A model generated the notes under the pieces. The model did no database searches and had not been told where the DNA came from. It saw only the letters and a list, made by a program, of their open reading frames with translations. From contig NZ_CP133784.1 of the NCBI RefSeq assembly GCF_034353875.1, positions 2,480,001-2,544,000 on the forward strand: a stretch of DNA of 64,000 nucleotides. Direction: 5' to 3'. The stretch's first letter is position 1. Each line of letters starts with the position of its first letter. The stretch comes from Pseudomonas sp. MH9.2 (GTDB taxonomy: Bacteria > Pseudomonadota > Gammaproteobacteria > Pseudomonadales > Pseudomonadaceae). Below are positions 29,000 through 38,988 of this stretch, piece after piece. Made by a program: the position numbers and the translations under genes.

Positions 29000-30904
29000 C
29001 TAACGCGCGATCCCGTGCTTGCGCAATTTCCGGTACAGCGTATTTCGGCTGACCCCCAACTGTTCGGCGGTGTGGGTCATGTGCCAGCGCTGGGCGTCCA
29101 GGGCTGACAGCAGGGCGATGCGCTCGGCGTCGTCCAGCGGGTGTTCGCCCATCAGTGCAAGAGCCGGCGCGGATGCGCTTTGCCGAATGGCGAGCGGCAA
29201 TTCATCGAAGCCAATGTGCTGGTCATCGCACAGTGCCGCCAAGGTGCGCAGGACATTGCGCAATTGCCGCAGGTTGCCCGGCCAGGCGAAGTCCAGCAGC
29301 GCCTGGCGGGCGTCCGCGTCGAGGATCACGGTCTCGCCGCCCGCCTCTTCTTCCAGAAGAAAATCCAGCAACTGCGATTTGTCGCTGCGCTCGCGCAACG
29401 GCGGCAACGCGATCTCCAGGCCGTTCAAACGGTAATAAAGATCTTCGCGAAAGCTGGCATCGGCCACGCGCTCCAGCAAGTTGCGGTGAGTCGCGCTGAT
29501 GATCCGTACATTTACCGCTTGCGGCTCACCCCCCAAGGGCACCACCAAACGGTCTTCCAGCACCCGCAACAGCCGGGTTTGCAGCGCCAGCGGCATGTCA
29601 CCGATTTCATCGAGAAACAACGTACCGCCATCGGCCTGTTGCAGCTTGCCGCGCATGCCTTCCTTGCGCGCACCGGTAAAGCTGCCACCGCGATAGCCGA
29701 ACAGTTCACTTTCGATCAGGCTTTCGGGAATCGCCGCACAATTAAGCGCGATGAACGGTTTATCGCCGCGCACGCTGGCTTGATGCACTGCTTTGGCAAA
29801 AGCTTCTTTGCCGGAACCTGTTTCGCCATTAATCAGCAAAGGCACATCGCGTTCGAAAACCCGCAGTGCGCGACGGAAATCATTCTGCAGCGCTGCATCG
29901 CCCAGGCAGATCCCACTCAAGCGCGGCGGCGCCCCCGTCGGGCTGACCGGCAACGCTGTCGGCACGCTATGCGGTTGGCTGCGCAGTCGTGCGAATAAGC
30001 GTCGGCCTTCGCGGGTACGCAACGGCCAACTGGCACTGGCCTCAACACTGGCACGGCCGAGCAACTCATCCAGTGAGCAATCGAACACGCTCTCGACTGA
30101 TTGCCCGAGCAAACCACCGCGCCCGAGGCCCAGCAGGTTCAAGGCACTCTGATTGACCGCACTGACCCGCCCCTCATCATCGAACGCCAGCAACCCCTCG
30201 CTGAACAAACCGGCGGACTCGACCTGCACGTGAAAACGCAACAGCCACTGATTGTCGAAGTGGCGCAGGAAATAGCAGCTCTCGATCATCTTTGCCGACA
30301 AATTGACCAGGGCCATGGTGTGGAACTGGCTTTGCCGGGACACGTCATGGCGTGCAGACGAGACGTCCAGCACCGCCAGCAAGTCGCCATGAGGGTCGAA
30401 AACCGGACTGGCCGAGCAGGTCAGCCCGGTGTGGCGTCCGCGAAAATGCTCCTCCTGATGAATGGTCAGGGACTGGCGTTCGACCAGACAGGTGCCGATG
30501 CCGTTAGTGCCTTCACAGGCTTCGCTCCAGTCGGCGCCCAACCAGAGCCCGGCGCGTTCGAATATCTTGCGTTCAGTAGGGGCGGTCACGCAGTTGAGGA
30601 TCACCCCACGCGCATCAGTCAATAAAATTGCATGCCCGGCACCCGACAACTGCTGGTGCAGGCTGGTCATTTCGCCACCGGCAATGCTCAGCACTTGCTG
30701 CATGCGCTCACGGCTTTCCAGCAAACGGTCGTGCTCAAGGACAGTCGGCGCAATGGCCAGTGCGGGGTCGAGATGATAGTCCTCAAGACAACGCAACCAG
30801 GACCGCGCAATGGAAGGATCGCTGCCCGGCCCGCGCAACTGCGCTTTGCCTTGGGTGACCGTCAGCACTTGTCGAGCGTGCCGTGTCAGGTGATTGCTGT
30901 GCAC
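29000..30904 (-). CDS. eatR: Sigma-54-dependent activator of ethanolamine catabolism (EatR-like)
   Basis: 634 aa from a GTG at 30904 with AAGGAG upstream. The N-terminal part holds a GAF-type sensor (about 60-210) and a PAS-like segment (about 215-290). The AAA+ domain (about 320-545) has Walker A NGETGSGKEAF, the sigma-54 contact loop as GSFTGA (a variant of GAFTGA), Walker B GTLFLDEIGDM and the sensor region RLNGLEIALPPLRER. The C-terminal Fis-type helix-turn-helix ends GVSRNTLYRKLRKHG. It is divergent from the aldehyde dehydrogenase gene, as PA4021 (EatR) is in P. aeruginosa as I recall it. Ethanolamine or a derivative is the likely inducer. Confidence 0.88.
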   Translation of the reverse strand: MHSNHLTRHARQVLTVTQGKAQLRGPGSDPSIARSWLRCLEDYHLDPALAIAPTVLEHDRLLESRERMQQVLSIAGGEMTSLHQQLSGAGHAILLTDARGVILNCVTAPTERKIFERAGLWLGADWSEACEGTNGIGTCLVERQSLTIHQEEHFRGRHTGLTCSASPVFDPHGDLLAVLDVSSARHDVSRQSQFHTMALVNLSAKMIESCYFLRHFDNQWLLRFHVQVESAGLFSEGLLAFDDEGRVSAVNQSALNLLGLGRGGLLGQSVESVFDCSLDELLGRASVEASASWPLRTREGRRLFARLRSQPHSVPTALPVSPTGAPPRLSGICLGDAALQNDFRRALRVFERDVPLLINGETGSGKEAFAKAVHQASVRGDKPFIALNCAAIPESLIESELFGYRGGSFTGARKEGMRGKLQQADGGTLFLDEIGDMPLALQTRLLRVLEDRLVVPLGGEPQAVNVRIISATHRNLLERVADASFREDLYYRLNGLEIALPPLRERSDKSQLLDFLLEEEAGGETVILDADARQALLDFAWPGNLRQLRNVLRTLAALCDDQHIGFDELPLAIRQSASAPALALMGEHPLDDAERIALLSALDAQRWHMTHTAEQLGVSRNTLYRKLRKHGIAR

Positions 30905-31007
30905 TTTTTATTATTCTCCTTTTTTGCGGTGCTTTTGCGGAGGTGCAGCCCAGCATCCTCCTCGCGACACGGCATTGCAATGTCGACCAAACCGATGAGT
31001 CACGCGC

Positions 31008-31025
31008 TGTACCGATAGCGGTACA
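31008..31025. promoter_or_regulatory. Perfect palindrome, candidate activator-binding site
   Basis: TGTACCG-ATAG-CGGTACA is a perfect 7+7 inverted repeat about 115 bp upstream of the sigma-54 promoter at 31122, the usual distance for an enhancer. A second perfect palindrome, CGTATC-G-GATACG (31041-31053), follows it, flanked by TGTCAC (31029) and GCGACA (31053). One of these is probably the EatR site. Confidence 0.55.
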
Positions 31026-31121
31026 AAGTGTCACATCCTCCGTATCGGATACGCGACAACACTGGCGCTTTGCCCTCACGAAAACCGCCGAAAGCCTTAT
31101 AAACCGTGCCGTACAGGGCGC

Positions 31122-31137
31122 TGGCCCGACCTTTGCT
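31122..31137 (+). promoter_or_regulatory. Sigma-54 (-24/-12) promoter of the aldehyde dehydrogenase gene
   Basis: TGGCCCGACCTTTGCT matches the consensus TGGCACG-N4-TTGCW at all but one position. The GG and GC dinucleotides are 12 bases apart as required. It lies 67 bp before the gene start and agrees with control by the adjacent sigma-54 activator. Confidence 0.88.
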
Positions 31138-31203
31138 CTACGCTTAAGGTAAGCGCTACAGCGCGTCTTCCCCTATAAACACAAAAGTCAGGAGACACTC
31201 ACC

Positions 31204-32724
31204 ATGCGTTACGCCCATCCCGGTACTGAAGGCTCTATCGTCACCTTCAAAAATCGTTACGGTAACTACATCGGTGGCGAGTTTGTGCCGCCGGTCAAAG
31301 GCCAATATTTCGAAAACACGTCGCCGATCACCGGCAAGCTGATCGCTGAATTCCCACGCTCCAGCGCCGAAGATATCGAAAAAGCCCTGGATGCCGCCCA
31401 TGCCGCTGCCGCTGCATGGGGCGCAACCTCGGTGCAGGCGCGTTCGCTGGTGCTGCTGAAGATCGCCGACCGCATCGAAGCAAACCTGGAGCTGCTGGCC
31501 GTCACTGAAACCTGGGACAACGGCAAAGCCGTTCGTGAAACCCTGAATGCCGACATCCCGCTGGCCGCCGATCACTTCCGCTACTTCGCGGGCTGTTTGC
31601 GCGCTCAGGAAGGCAGCGCTGCCGAAATCGACGGCAACACCGTGGCTTATCACATCCATGAGCCGCTGGGTGTGGTCGGGCAAATCATCCCGTGGAACTT
31701 CCCACTGCTGATGGCGGCCTGGAAACTCGCGCCGGCCTTGGCTGCAGGTAACTGCGTAGTGCTCAAACCTGCCGAACAAACCCCACTGGGTATCAGCGTG
31801 CTGATGGAGTTGATCGGTGATCTGCTGCCACCCGGCGTATTGAACGTGGTGCAGGGTTATGGCCGCGAGGCTGGCGAAGCGCTGGCCAGCAGCAAACGCA
31901 TCGCCAAAATCGCCTTTACCGGCTCGACGCCCGTGGGCTCGCACATCATGAAACTGGCGGCGGAAAACATCATTCCGTCCACCGTGGAGCTGGGTGGCAA
32001 GTCGCCGAACATCTTCTTCGAAGACATCATGCAAGCCGAGCCCGAGTTCATCGATAAAGCTGCTGAAGGCTTGGTGCTGGCGTTCTTCAATCAGGGCGAA
32101 GTCTGCACCTGCCCGTCGCGGGCACTGGTGCAAGAGTCGATTTACCCGGAGTTCATCAAAGCAGTGATGAAAAAGGTCGGGCAGATCAAACGCGGCGACC
32201 CGCTGGACACCGACTGCATGGTCGGCGCTCAGGCGTCGGAGCAGCAATTCGACAAGATTCTCTCGTACCTGGAAATCGCCAAGGGCGAAGGCGCCGAGCT
32301 GCTGACTGGAGGCCAGGTGGAAAAGCTCAGCGGCGACCTGTCCACCGGTTACTACATCCAGCCGACCCTGCTCAAAGGCAATAATCAGATGCGGGTGTTC
32401 CAGGAAGAAATTTTCGGCCCAGTGGTCAGCATCACCACGTTCAAGGACGAAGCCGAAGCCGTGGCCATCGCCAACGATACCCAGTTCGGTCTGGGCGCTG
32501 GCGTATGGACCCGTGACATCAACCGCGCCTACCGAGTCGGCCGTGCCCTCAAGGCTGGCCGCGTGTGGACCAACTGCTACCACCTGTATCCGGCGCACGC
32601 GGCATTCGGCGGCTACAAAAAATCCGGCGTCGGCCGCGAAACCCACAAAGTGGCTCTTGAGCACTATCAACAGACAAAAAACCTGTTGGTGAGCTACGAC
32701 ACCAATCCGCTGGGTTTCTTCTAA
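31204..32724 (+). CDS. NAD-dependent aldehyde dehydrogenase (acetaldehyde oxidation)
   Basis: 506 aa. [28 protein letters not shown], the catalytic Glu in [14 protein letters not shown] and the catalytic Cys in [15 protein letters not shown] are the class signatures. The protein resembles AldB/ExaC-type acetaldehyde dehydrogenases. In this context it should oxidise acetaldehyde, the product of EutBC, to acetate. The ATG at 31204 follows AGGAGA at good spacing. P. aeruginosa PA4022 has the same position. Confidence 0.94.
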   Translation: MRYAHPGTEGSIVTFKNRYGNYIGGEFVPPVKGQYFENTSPITGKLIAEFPRSSAEDIEKALDAAHAAAAAWGATSVQARSLVLLKIADRIEANLELLAVTETWDNGKAVRETLNADIPLAADHFRYFAGCLRAQEGSAAEIDGNTVAYHIHEPLGVVGQIIPWNFPLLMAAWKLAPALAAGNCVVLKPAEQTPLGISVLMELIGDLLPPGVLNVVQGYGREAGEALASSKRIAKIAFTGSTPVGSHIMKLAAENIIPSTVELGGKSPNIFFEDIMQAEPEFIDKAAEGLVLAFFNQGEVCTCPSRALVQESIYPEFIKAVMKKVGQIKRGDPLDTDCMVGAQASEQQFDKILSYLEIAKGEGAELLTGGQVEKLSGDLSTGYYIQPTLLKGNNQMRVFQEEIFGPVVSITTFKDEAEAVAIANDTQFGLGAGVWTRDINRAYRVGRALKAGRVWTNCYHLYPAHAAFGGYKKSGVGRETHKVALEHYQQTKNLLVSYDTNPLGFF

Positions 32725-32750
32725 CCCCTTAGCCTCTCGTCAGACCTTCT

Positions 32751-32790
32751 CCCCGTGCCAGTTGCGGCGTAATCCGCAACTGGCACGGGG
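32751..32790. repeat. Large inverted repeat between the aldehyde dehydrogenase and permease genes
   Basis: CCCCGTGCCAGTTGCGG (32751-32767) and CCGCAACTGGCACGGGG (32774-32790) form a perfect 17-bp stem with a 6-base loop, CGTAAT. There is no T tract after it, so simple termination is doubtful. The right arm contains the -24 element of the next sigma-54 promoter. Confidence 0.9.
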
Positions 32791-32796
32791 GTTGCG
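32781..32796 (+). promoter_or_regulatory. Sigma-54 promoter of the eat-eutBC genes
   Basis: TGGCACGGGGGTTGCG matches TGGCACG-N4-TTGC exactly with the GG to GC distance of 12. It lies 63 bp before the eat start. The -24 half sits inside the right arm of the inverted repeat at 32751-32790. Confidence 0.82.
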
Positions 32797-32858
32797 TGCG
32801 TGCTGTACCCATTACTGAAAGTCCATCAATCGAACAATAAAAATACACGCGAGGACTT

Positions 32859-34229
32859 ATGACTTCTACAACACAGCTCAAACCGACACTCGGGACCCTG
32901 CATTTATGGGGCATCGCTGTTGGCCTGGTGATCTCCGGCGAATACTTTGGCTGGAGTTACGGCTGGGGCGCGGCGGGTACGCTGGGTTTCCTGATCACCA
33001 CGTTGATCGTGGCTACGATGTACACCTGTTTCATCTTCAGCTTCACTGAATTGACCACCGCCATTCCTCACGCGGGCGGCCCCTTTGCCTACAGTCGACG
33101 GGCCTTCGGTGAAAAAGCCGGACTGATTGCCGGGATCGCCACGCTGATCGAGTTCGTCTTCGCCCCACCCGCCATTGCCATGGCAATCGGCGCTTACCTG
33201 AACGTGCAGTTCCCGGAACTGGACCCGAAACACGCGGCGGTTGGCGCCTATTTCGTGTTCATGACCCTGAATATCCTTGGCGTCAGCATCGCGGCCACCT
33301 TTGAACTGGTGGTGACTGTTTTGGCGGTTGCCGAGCTGTTGGTGTTCATGGGCGTGGTTGCGCCGGGCTTCAGCTTCAGTAACTTCGCGCTCAACGGCTG
33401 GTCCGGCTCCGACACGTTTACCATTGCGTCTGTGCCCGGTATTTTCGCCGCCATTCCTTTTGCGATCTGGTTTTTCCTCGCCATCGAAGGCGCGGCCATG
33501 GCTGCTGAAGAAGCCAAAGACCCGAAACGGACAATCCCCAAGGCCTATGTCAGCGGCATTCTGACCCTGGTGTTCCTGGCCATCGGGGTGATGGTGATGG
33601 CAGGCGGCGTGGGCGACTGGCGGCAACTGTCGAACATCAACGATCCGCTGCCGCAGGCGATGAAAGCGGTGGTCGGCACGAACTCCAGCTGGATGCACAT
33701 GCTGGTGTGGATTGGCCTGTTCGGCCTGGTAGCAAGCTTTCACGGGATCATCCTTGGCTACTCGCGGCAGTTCTTCGCCCTGGCTCGCGCCGGTTACTTG
33801 CCCAAAGGCCTGGCCAAACTCTCGCGCTTCCAGACACCGCACCGCGCCATTCTGGCAGGCGGCGTGGTCGGCATTGCCGCAATCTACAGCGACGGCCTGG
33901 TCAACCTGCAAGGCATGACCCTGACCGCTGCCATGATCACCATGTCGGTGTTCGGCGCCATCGTGATGTACATCATCAGCATGCTTAGCCTGTTCAAACT
34001 GCGCAAAACCGAACCGCTGCTGGAACGCACTTTCCGCGCGCCCGGTTACCCGATCGTGCCCGGCATCGCCCTGCTGCTGGCGCTGGTGTGCCTGGTGGCA
34101 ATGGCCTGGTTCAACGCGCTTATCGGCTTGATCTTCCTTGGCTTCATGGTTGTAGGCTTCATCTACTTCCAACTGACCGCCAAGCAGCGTTCCGATGCGC
34201 CGGCTGATGCGATGCTCACCGGTATATAA
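32859..34229 (+). CDS. eat: Ethanolamine permease
   Basis: 456 aa, about 12 hydrophobic segments, APC superfamily. LGTLHLWGIAVGLVISGEYFGWSYGW at the N-terminus and PHAGGPFAYSRRAFGEKAG are typical of the Eat permease family (TIGR00908). It imports ethanolamine across the inner membrane. The ATG at 32859 follows CGAGGAC. Placed between the aldehyde dehydrogenase and eutBC, it completes uptake, deamination and oxidation. Confidence 0.93.
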   Translation: MTSTTQLKPTLGTLHLWGIAVGLVISGEYFGWSYGWGAAGTLGFLITTLIVATMYTCFIFSFTELTTAIPHAGGPFAYSRRAFGEKAGLIAGIATLIEFVFAPPAIAMAIGAYLNVQFPELDPKHAAVGAYFVFMTLNILGVSIAATFELVVTVLAVAELLVFMGVVAPGFSFSNFALNGWSGSDTFTIASVPGIFAAIPFAIWFFLAIEGAAMAAEEAKDPKRTIPKAYVSGILTLVFLAIGVMVMAGGVGDWRQLSNINDPLPQAMKAVVGTNSSWMHMLVWIGLFGLVASFHGIILGYSRQFFALARAGYLPKGLAKLSRFQTPHRAILAGGVVGIAAIYSDGLVNLQGMTLTAAMITMSVFGAIVMYIISMLSLFKLRKTEPLLERTFRAPGYPIVPGIALLLALVCLVAMAWFNALIGLIFLGFMVVGFIYFQLTAKQRSDAPADAMLTGI

Positions 34230-34235
34230 GTTGCA

Positions 34236-34263
34236 CCTGTGCCGGGCTTGCGTCCGGCACAGG
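34236..34263. repeat. Intergenic hairpin between eat and eutB
   Basis: CCTGTGCCGG (34236-34245) and CCGGCACAGG (34254-34263) form a perfect 10-bp stem around GCTTGCGT. No T run follows, so it more likely adjusts mRNA stability between operon genes than terminates. Confidence 0.7.
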
Positions 34264-34331
34264 CCCTATTAAGGTGCAGGCCCGGCGCTTTAGAGTGATC
34301 AGGTCCGTAGAACCACAGGAGGACTCCGTCC

Positions 34332-35726
34332 ATGGCTGCTTTTGCCCATACCGTCGGCGCCCAGACCTACCGTTTCGACAGCCTCAAGGACGTCATGGCC
34401 AAGGCCAGCCCCGCGCGCTCCGGCGATTTCCTCGCGGGCGTTGCGGCGCTCAATGATGGCGAGCGTGTGGCCGCGCAGATGGCACTGGCCGACATCCCGC
34501 TCAAGCACTTCCTTGAAGAAGCCCTGATCCCTTACGAAGACGATGAAGTCACCCGACTGATCATCGACACCCACGATAAACAGGCGTTTGCCGTCGTCAG
34601 CCACCTCACGGTCGGCGGCCTGCGCGACTGGCTGCTCAGCGATCACGCCAACGAAGACAGCCTGCGCGCCCTCGCCCCCGGCCTGACCCCGGAAATGGCG
34701 GCGGCCGTGTCGAAGATCATGCGCGTGCAGGATCTGGTGCTGGTGGCGCAGAAAATTCGTGTCGTCACCCGTTTTCGCGGGACGATGGGCTTGCGCGGAC
34801 GTCTGTCGACACGACTGCAACCCAATCACCCCACTGACGAACCGGCCGGGATTGCCGCGAGCATCCTCGACGGGCTGCTGTACGGCAATGGCGATGCCAT
34901 GATCGGCATCAACCCGGCCACCGACAGCACGTCATCGATCTGCACACTCCTGGAAATGCTCGACGCGATCATCCAGCGCTATGACATCCCGACTCAAGCC
35001 TGCGTGCTGACCCATGTCACCACCTCGATCGAAGTGATCAATCGCGGCGTGCCGCTGGATCTGGTGTTCCAGTCCATCGCCGGCACCGAAGCGGCCAACG
35101 CCAGTTTCGGCATCAATTTGAATCTACTGCAGGAAGGTTATGAAGCGGGCCTGAGCCTCAACCGCGGGACCCTCGGGCACAACCTGATGTATTTCGAAAC
35201 AGGCCAAGGCAGCGCCTTGTCGGCCAACGCCCACCACGGCATCGATCAGCAGACCTGCGAAACCCGCGCCTACGCCGTGGCCCGACATTTCAATCCGTTC
35301 CTGGTGAACACCGTGGTCGGCTTTATCGGCCCCGAATACCTGTACAACGGCAAACAGATCATCCGTGCCGGTCTTGAAGATCACTTCTGCGGCAAGTTGC
35401 TCGGCGTGCCAATGGGCTGTGACATCTGCTACACCAACCATGCAGAAGCCGATCAAGACGACATGGACACCCTGCTAACGTTGCTGGGGGTGGCCGGGAT
35501 CAACTTCATCATGGGCATCCCCGGCTCCGACGACATCATGCTCAACTACCAGACCACCTCGTTTCACGATGCCCTGTATGCCCGGCAGACCCTGGGCCTG
35601 AGGCCCGCCCCGGAATTCGAGGCATGGCTGGCAAACATGGGCATCTTTACCCAGACCGATGGCCGCGTGCGTTTCGGCGACAACCTGCCGCCGGCCTTCC
35701 GCCACGCCCTGGCACATTTAGGATGA
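34332..35726 (+). CDS. eutB: Ethanolamine ammonia-lyase, large subunit
   Basis: 464 aa, the normal length. With EutC and adenosylcobalamin it converts ethanolamine to acetaldehyde and ammonia. [60 protein letters not shown] and [19 protein letters not shown] are family signatures. The ATG at 34332 follows AGGAGGA. No carboxysome-like eut shell genes are nearby, as usual in Pseudomonas. It overlaps eutC by 4 bases. Confidence 0.97.
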   Translation: MAAFAHTVGAQTYRFDSLKDVMAKASPARSGDFLAGVAALNDGERVAAQMALADIPLKHFLEEALIPYEDDEVTRLIIDTHDKQAFAVVSHLTVGGLRDWLLSDHANEDSLRALAPGLTPEMAAAVSKIMRVQDLVLVAQKIRVVTRFRGTMGLRGRLSTRLQPNHPTDEPAGIAASILDGLLYGNGDAMIGINPATDSTSSICTLLEMLDAIIQRYDIPTQACVLTHVTTSIEVINRGVPLDLVFQSIAGTEAANASFGINLNLLQEGYEAGLSLNRGTLGHNLMYFETGQGSALSANAHHGIDQQTCETRAYAVARHFNPFLVNTVVGFIGPEYLYNGKQIIRAGLEDHFCGKLLGVPMGCDICYTNHAEADQDDMDTLLTLLGVAGINFIMGIPGSDDIMLNYQTTSFHDALYARQTLGLRPAPEFEAWLANMGIFTQTDGRVRFGDNLPPAFRHALAHLG

Positions 35727-36598
35727 GTGAGCTGCCCATGGCCGAGCTACCCATAGATAGACTGCCTGAAGAGCAGGCCGCTTTACCCACCGACAGCCAG
35801 AACCCGTGGCTGGAGCTACGCCGCCTTACGCCCGCGCGGATCGCCCTCGGGCGCACCGGCACCAGCCTGCCCACCCGTGCGCAGCTGGATTTTCAGTACG
35901 CACATGCGCAAGCCCGCGATGCCGTGCACTTGCCATTCGATCACGCAGGGCTCCGCGCCCAAATGGCCGAACGCGGGCGCGACACCCTGCTGCTGCACAG
36001 CGCGGCGCTCGACCGTCACAGCTACCTGCAACGCCCTGACCTGGGCCGACGCTTAAACGAAGCCTCCGCTCAACAGCTGCGCGACTATGCCCTGGCCCAC
36101 CCCGGCGGCGTCGATCTGGCCGTGGTGATCGCCGACGGCCTGTCAGCGCTGGCCGTCCATCGACATGCCCTGCCGTTTCTGGCGCGGATGGAAGAACAGA
36201 CTTTGTCCGAAGGCTGGTCACTGTCTCCGGTGATTCTGGTAGAGCAGGGCCGAGTGGCGGTGGCCGACGAAATCGGCGAGCTGCTCGGGGCAAAAATGGT
36301 AGTGATCCTGATCGGCGAACGCCCTGGGCTCAGCTCGCCGGACAGCCTGGGCCTGTATTTCACCTATGGCCCGAAAGTCGGCCTGACCGATGCCTATCGC
36401 AACTGCATTTCCAATGTTCGCCTGGAGGGTTTGAGCTACGGCATGGCCGCTCACCGCCTGCTTTACTTGATGCGTGAAGCCTGTCGACGCCAGCTTTCAG
36501 GGGTCAATCTAAAGGATGAAGCCCAACTTCACACCCTGGAATCGGATGCACCACTCCCGGTGAGCAGTAACTTCCTGCTGGCGAAGCCCAAAGACTGA
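35723..36598 (+). CDS. eutC: Ethanolamine ammonia-lyase, small subunit
   Basis: 291 aa from the ATG at 35723, which overlaps the eutB stop as ATGA; an earlier in-frame start inside eutB is unlikely. EutC helps bind adenosylcobalamin. [37 protein letters not shown] and [23 protein letters not shown] are typical. Translational coupling should keep the two subunits equimolar. Confidence 0.96.
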   Translation: MSELPMAELPIDRLPEEQAALPTDSQNPWLELRRLTPARIALGRTGTSLPTRAQLDFQYAHAQARDAVHLPFDHAGLRAQMAERGRDTLLLHSAALDRHSYLQRPDLGRRLNEASAQQLRDYALAHPGGVDLAVVIADGLSALAVHRHALPFLARMEEQTLSEGWSLSPVILVEQGRVAVADEIGELLGAKMVVILIGERPGLSSPDSLGLYFTYGPKVGLTDAYRNCISNVRLEGLSYGMAAHRLLYLMREACRRQLSGVNLKDEAQLHTLESDAPLPVSSNFLLAKPKD

Positions 36599-36702
36599 CG
36601 GTCATTGGATTGCGCTTTCTAAATGCTTTAGGCAGCATCGAAAACGACTGGCTGAGCGACCTGTTCGCTGTCATCCCCCATTGTGAAGTTGAGGCCCAAC
36701 GT

Positions 36703-37161
36703 ATGCGGATCATTCAAGCCACCCTGGAGCACCTGGACCTGCTGAGCCCGCTATTCGTCAAATACCGCGAATTTTACGGCGAGCTGCCTTTCCCCGACTC
36801 CTCCCGCGCCTTTCTGGAAAAGCGTCTGCGCCGCAAAGAGTCGGTGATTTACCTGGCATTGCCCGATGACGACGACAGCAAGCTGCTTGGCTTCTGCCAG
36901 CTTTACCCAAGTTTCTCGTCGCTGTCGCTCAAGCGCGTGTGGATTCTCAACGACATCTACGTCGCCGAAGAGGCTCGCCGCCAGTTGGTCGCCGACCATC
37001 TGATCAAGAAAGCAAAAAAGATGGCCAAGGAAACCCACGCGGTGCGCATGCGCGTTTCCACCAACAGCAACAATGACGTGGCGCAGAAAGTCTACGAGTC
37101 CATTGGATTCAAAGAAGATACGCAGTTCAAGAACTACGTATTGCCTATCAACGAGGATTGA
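36703..37161 (+). CDS. GNAT-family N-acetyltransferase
   Basis: 152 aa from the ATG at 36703; the open frame extends to 36610 but the domain starts with MRIIQATLEHLDLLSPLFVKYREFYG. VIYLALPDDDDSKLLGFCQLYPSFSSLSLKRVWILNDIYVAEEARR and NNDVAQKVYESIGFKEDTQF give the GNAT acetyl-CoA loop and the C-terminal motif. The substrate is unknown. It follows eutC by about 105 bp, a position recalled for PA4026 in P. aeruginosa. Confidence 0.88.
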   Translation: MRIIQATLEHLDLLSPLFVKYREFYGELPFPDSSRAFLEKRLRRKESVIYLALPDDDDSKLLGFCQLYPSFSSLSLKRVWILNDIYVAEEARRQLVADHLIKKAKKMAKETHAVRMRVSTNSNNDVAQKVYESIGFKEDTQFKNYVLPINED

Positions 37162-37406
37162 CTCACGCCCATTTACCGACAGGAAATCGCCCACAGATCC
37201 GGCGGGCGATTGCCTACGAACAAACTGATACGGTCTGACCGGTCGGCAACCGCTCCTCCTCCCCGCTTAAAAAACATTCTATTGACATACTTCGCGACAA
37301 ACTGATCGGGCATTAGAGGGTTGCCCCCCTATAATGCTGCCCATATCGCCTCAGCATTCCCCTTAGCACACGACCCAGAATCTGGTCATTTACACAGGTG
37401 CCGTAC

Positions 37407-38054
37407 ATGGACTTCAACCCGATCGACATTATTTTGCATCTCGACGTATACCTCGACATGCTCGTAACCAACTACGGCGTCTGGATCTACGCGATCCTGT
37501 TTCTCGTCATCTTCTGCGAGACAGGGTTAGTGGTCATGCCATTCCTGCCCGGTGACTCATTACTGTTCATCGCTGGCGCGGTTGCCGCCGGTGGTGGCAT
37601 GGACCCGGTCCTGCTCGCTGGCCTGCTGATGCTGGCGGCAATTCTCGGTGACAGCACTAACTACGTGATCGGCCGAACAGCAGGCGAAAAACTGTTCAGC
37701 AACCCGAACTCGAAAATTTTCCGGCGCGACTACCTGCAACAAACTCATGACTTCTATGATCGCCATGGCGGCAAAACCGTAACGCTGGCGCGCTTCCTGC
37801 CCATTATCCGCACCTTTGCCCCCTTTGTTGCAGGCGTGGCCAAGATGCCCTACCCGCGGTTTTTCGGTTTTAGCGTACTGGGCACTGTCGCCTGGGTTGG
37901 CGGGCTGGTCACCCTGGGTTACTTCTTCGGCAACGTACCGTTCATCAAGAAGAACCTGTCGTTGCTCGTAGTCGCTATCATTCTGCTATCACTGATGCCG
38001 ATGATCATCGGCCTGGTACGTGGCCGTCTGGCCCGTTCAGCTGCTGCGCGCTGA
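37407..38054 (+). CDS. DedA family membrane protein
   Basis: 215 aa from the ATG at 37407, with ACAGGTG upstream; a GTG three codons earlier is also in frame. It is a VTT/DedA fold: IFCETGLVVMPFLPGDSLLFIAGAVAA, LGDSTNYVIGRTAGEKLF, GGKTVTLARFLPIIRTFAPFVAGVAKM and the C-terminal helices. DedA proteins are lipid-carrier flippases or scramblases linked to undecaprenyl phosphate recycling and membrane potential. A TATAAT box lies in the 245-bp upstream gap (about 37330) without a clear -35. mtfA follows 6 bp after its stop. Confidence 0.93.
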   Translation: MDFNPIDIILHLDVYLDMLVTNYGVWIYAILFLVIFCETGLVVMPFLPGDSLLFIAGAVAAGGGMDPVLLAGLLMLAAILGDSTNYVIGRTAGEKLFSNPNSKIFRRDYLQQTHDFYDRHGGKTVTLARFLPIIRTFAPFVAGVAKMPYPRFFGFSVLGTVAWVGGLVTLGYFFGNVPFIKKNLSLLVVAIILLSLMPMIIGLVRGRLARSAAAR

Positions 38055-38060
38055 TACTTG

Positions 38061-38873
38061 ATGTGGTCGCTTGGCTCATGGCACAGGCAGCGGATACTCG
38101 ACCAGCATCCGGTCGATCAACAGGTCTGGAATCGCGTCCGGCAACGGCTGGCGATTCTCGACGGGTTAAATGCCGAGGAGGATCAGCGCCTGCGCGAACG
38201 CAGCGTGCTGTTCCTTCAGGACAAGCACCTGACCGCCCTGCCCGGCGTAGAACTGGACGACGAGCAACGTCTGTTTCTCGCCGCTCAGGCACAATTGCCG
38301 CTGCTCAACCTTGATGAGTTGAACTGGTATCAGGGCTTCCATGAGCTGGTGCTGTACCCGGACGACTTCATCAGCCCGCAACGTCATCGCGACAGCAACG
38401 GCGTCGAGCATGAATGGAACGGCAAACACAGCGGCGAGGCCTGGTCCCAGGGGCCGGTAATCCTGGCATGGCCGGGGGTGTTGTCCAGCGGGGGCTGGCA
38501 CGCCTACAACCTGGTTATCCATGAACTGGCGCATAAACTCGACATGCTCGATGGCGCCGCCAATGGGGTGCCGCCGCTGCACAGCGACATGCGCGGCAGC
38601 GACTGGGCCAGCGTCATGCAAACGGCTTATGACGACCTGAACCGACAACTGGAACACCACCCGCACGCCCAACCGACCATCGATCCGTACGCCGCAGAAA
38701 ACCCCGCAGAATTCTTCGCCGTCACCAGCGAGTACTTCTTCAGCGCACCGAACCTGTTGATCGCAGCCTATCCAGCCGTCTATGAACAGCTAAAAGCCTT
38801 CTACCGACAAGACCCCCTGGCACGCCTGCGGCAACTTCGCCATGACCATCCCGCCTACAAGACCCACTACTAA
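38061..38873 (+). CDS. mtfA: Zinc-dependent peptidase (MtfA, M90 family)
   Basis: 270 aa from the ATG at 38061 (a TTG precedes it). The zinc site is HELAHKLDMLDG, with a further ligand region AAENPAEFFAVTSEYFF downstream. WYQGFHELVLYPDDF is another landmark. E. coli MtfA controls the glucose PTS by binding Mlc and has aminopeptidase activity. In Pseudomonas, which lacks that circuit, the role is unclear. Downstream of dedA and upstream of ppa, as in PAO1. Confidence 0.92.
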   Translation: MWSLGSWHRQRILDQHPVDQQVWNRVRQRLAILDGLNAEEDQRLRERSVLFLQDKHLTALPGVELDDEQRLFLAAQAQLPLLNLDELNWYQGFHELVLYPDDFISPQRHRDSNGVEHEWNGKHSGEAWSQGPVILAWPGVLSSGGWHAYNLVIHELAHKLDMLDGAANGVPPLHSDMRGSDWASVMQTAYDDLNRQLEHHPHAQPTIDPYAAENPAEFFAVTSEYFFSAPNLLIAAYPAVYEQLKAFYRQDPLARLRQLRHDHPAYKTHY

Positions 38874-38937
38874 GGTCTAGGGGCCAATCGCCATGCGTGG
38901 CAACCGGCTCTGAGTATGCCTATAATCGCCACCACTT

Positions 38938-38956
38938 TTTGGTCGATTCGACCAAA
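38938..38956. promoter_or_regulatory. Palindrome in the ppa leader
   Basis: TTTGGTCG-ATT-CGACCAAA is a perfect 8+8 inverted repeat 32 bp before the ppa start. A TATAAT box (38921-38926) lies just upstream, so the hairpin would be at the very 5' end of the transcript or act as an operator. Confidence 0.5.
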
Positions 38957-38988
38957 GCCTGACTGGTCAACTACGGGGGCAACGCCCA

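Noticed and set aside
31156..32670. A 504-codon minus-strand frame opposite the aldehyde dehydrogenase gene
   Set aside because: It is a mirror frame of a high-GC gene with no family features; the plus-strand protein carries the catalytic Cys and Glu motifs.
37265..37345. TTGACA and TATAAT boxes upstream of dedA as one sigma-70 promoter
   Set aside because: The two hexamers are over 40 bases apart, far from the required 16-18, so they cannot form one promoter. The TATAAT may still belong to another.
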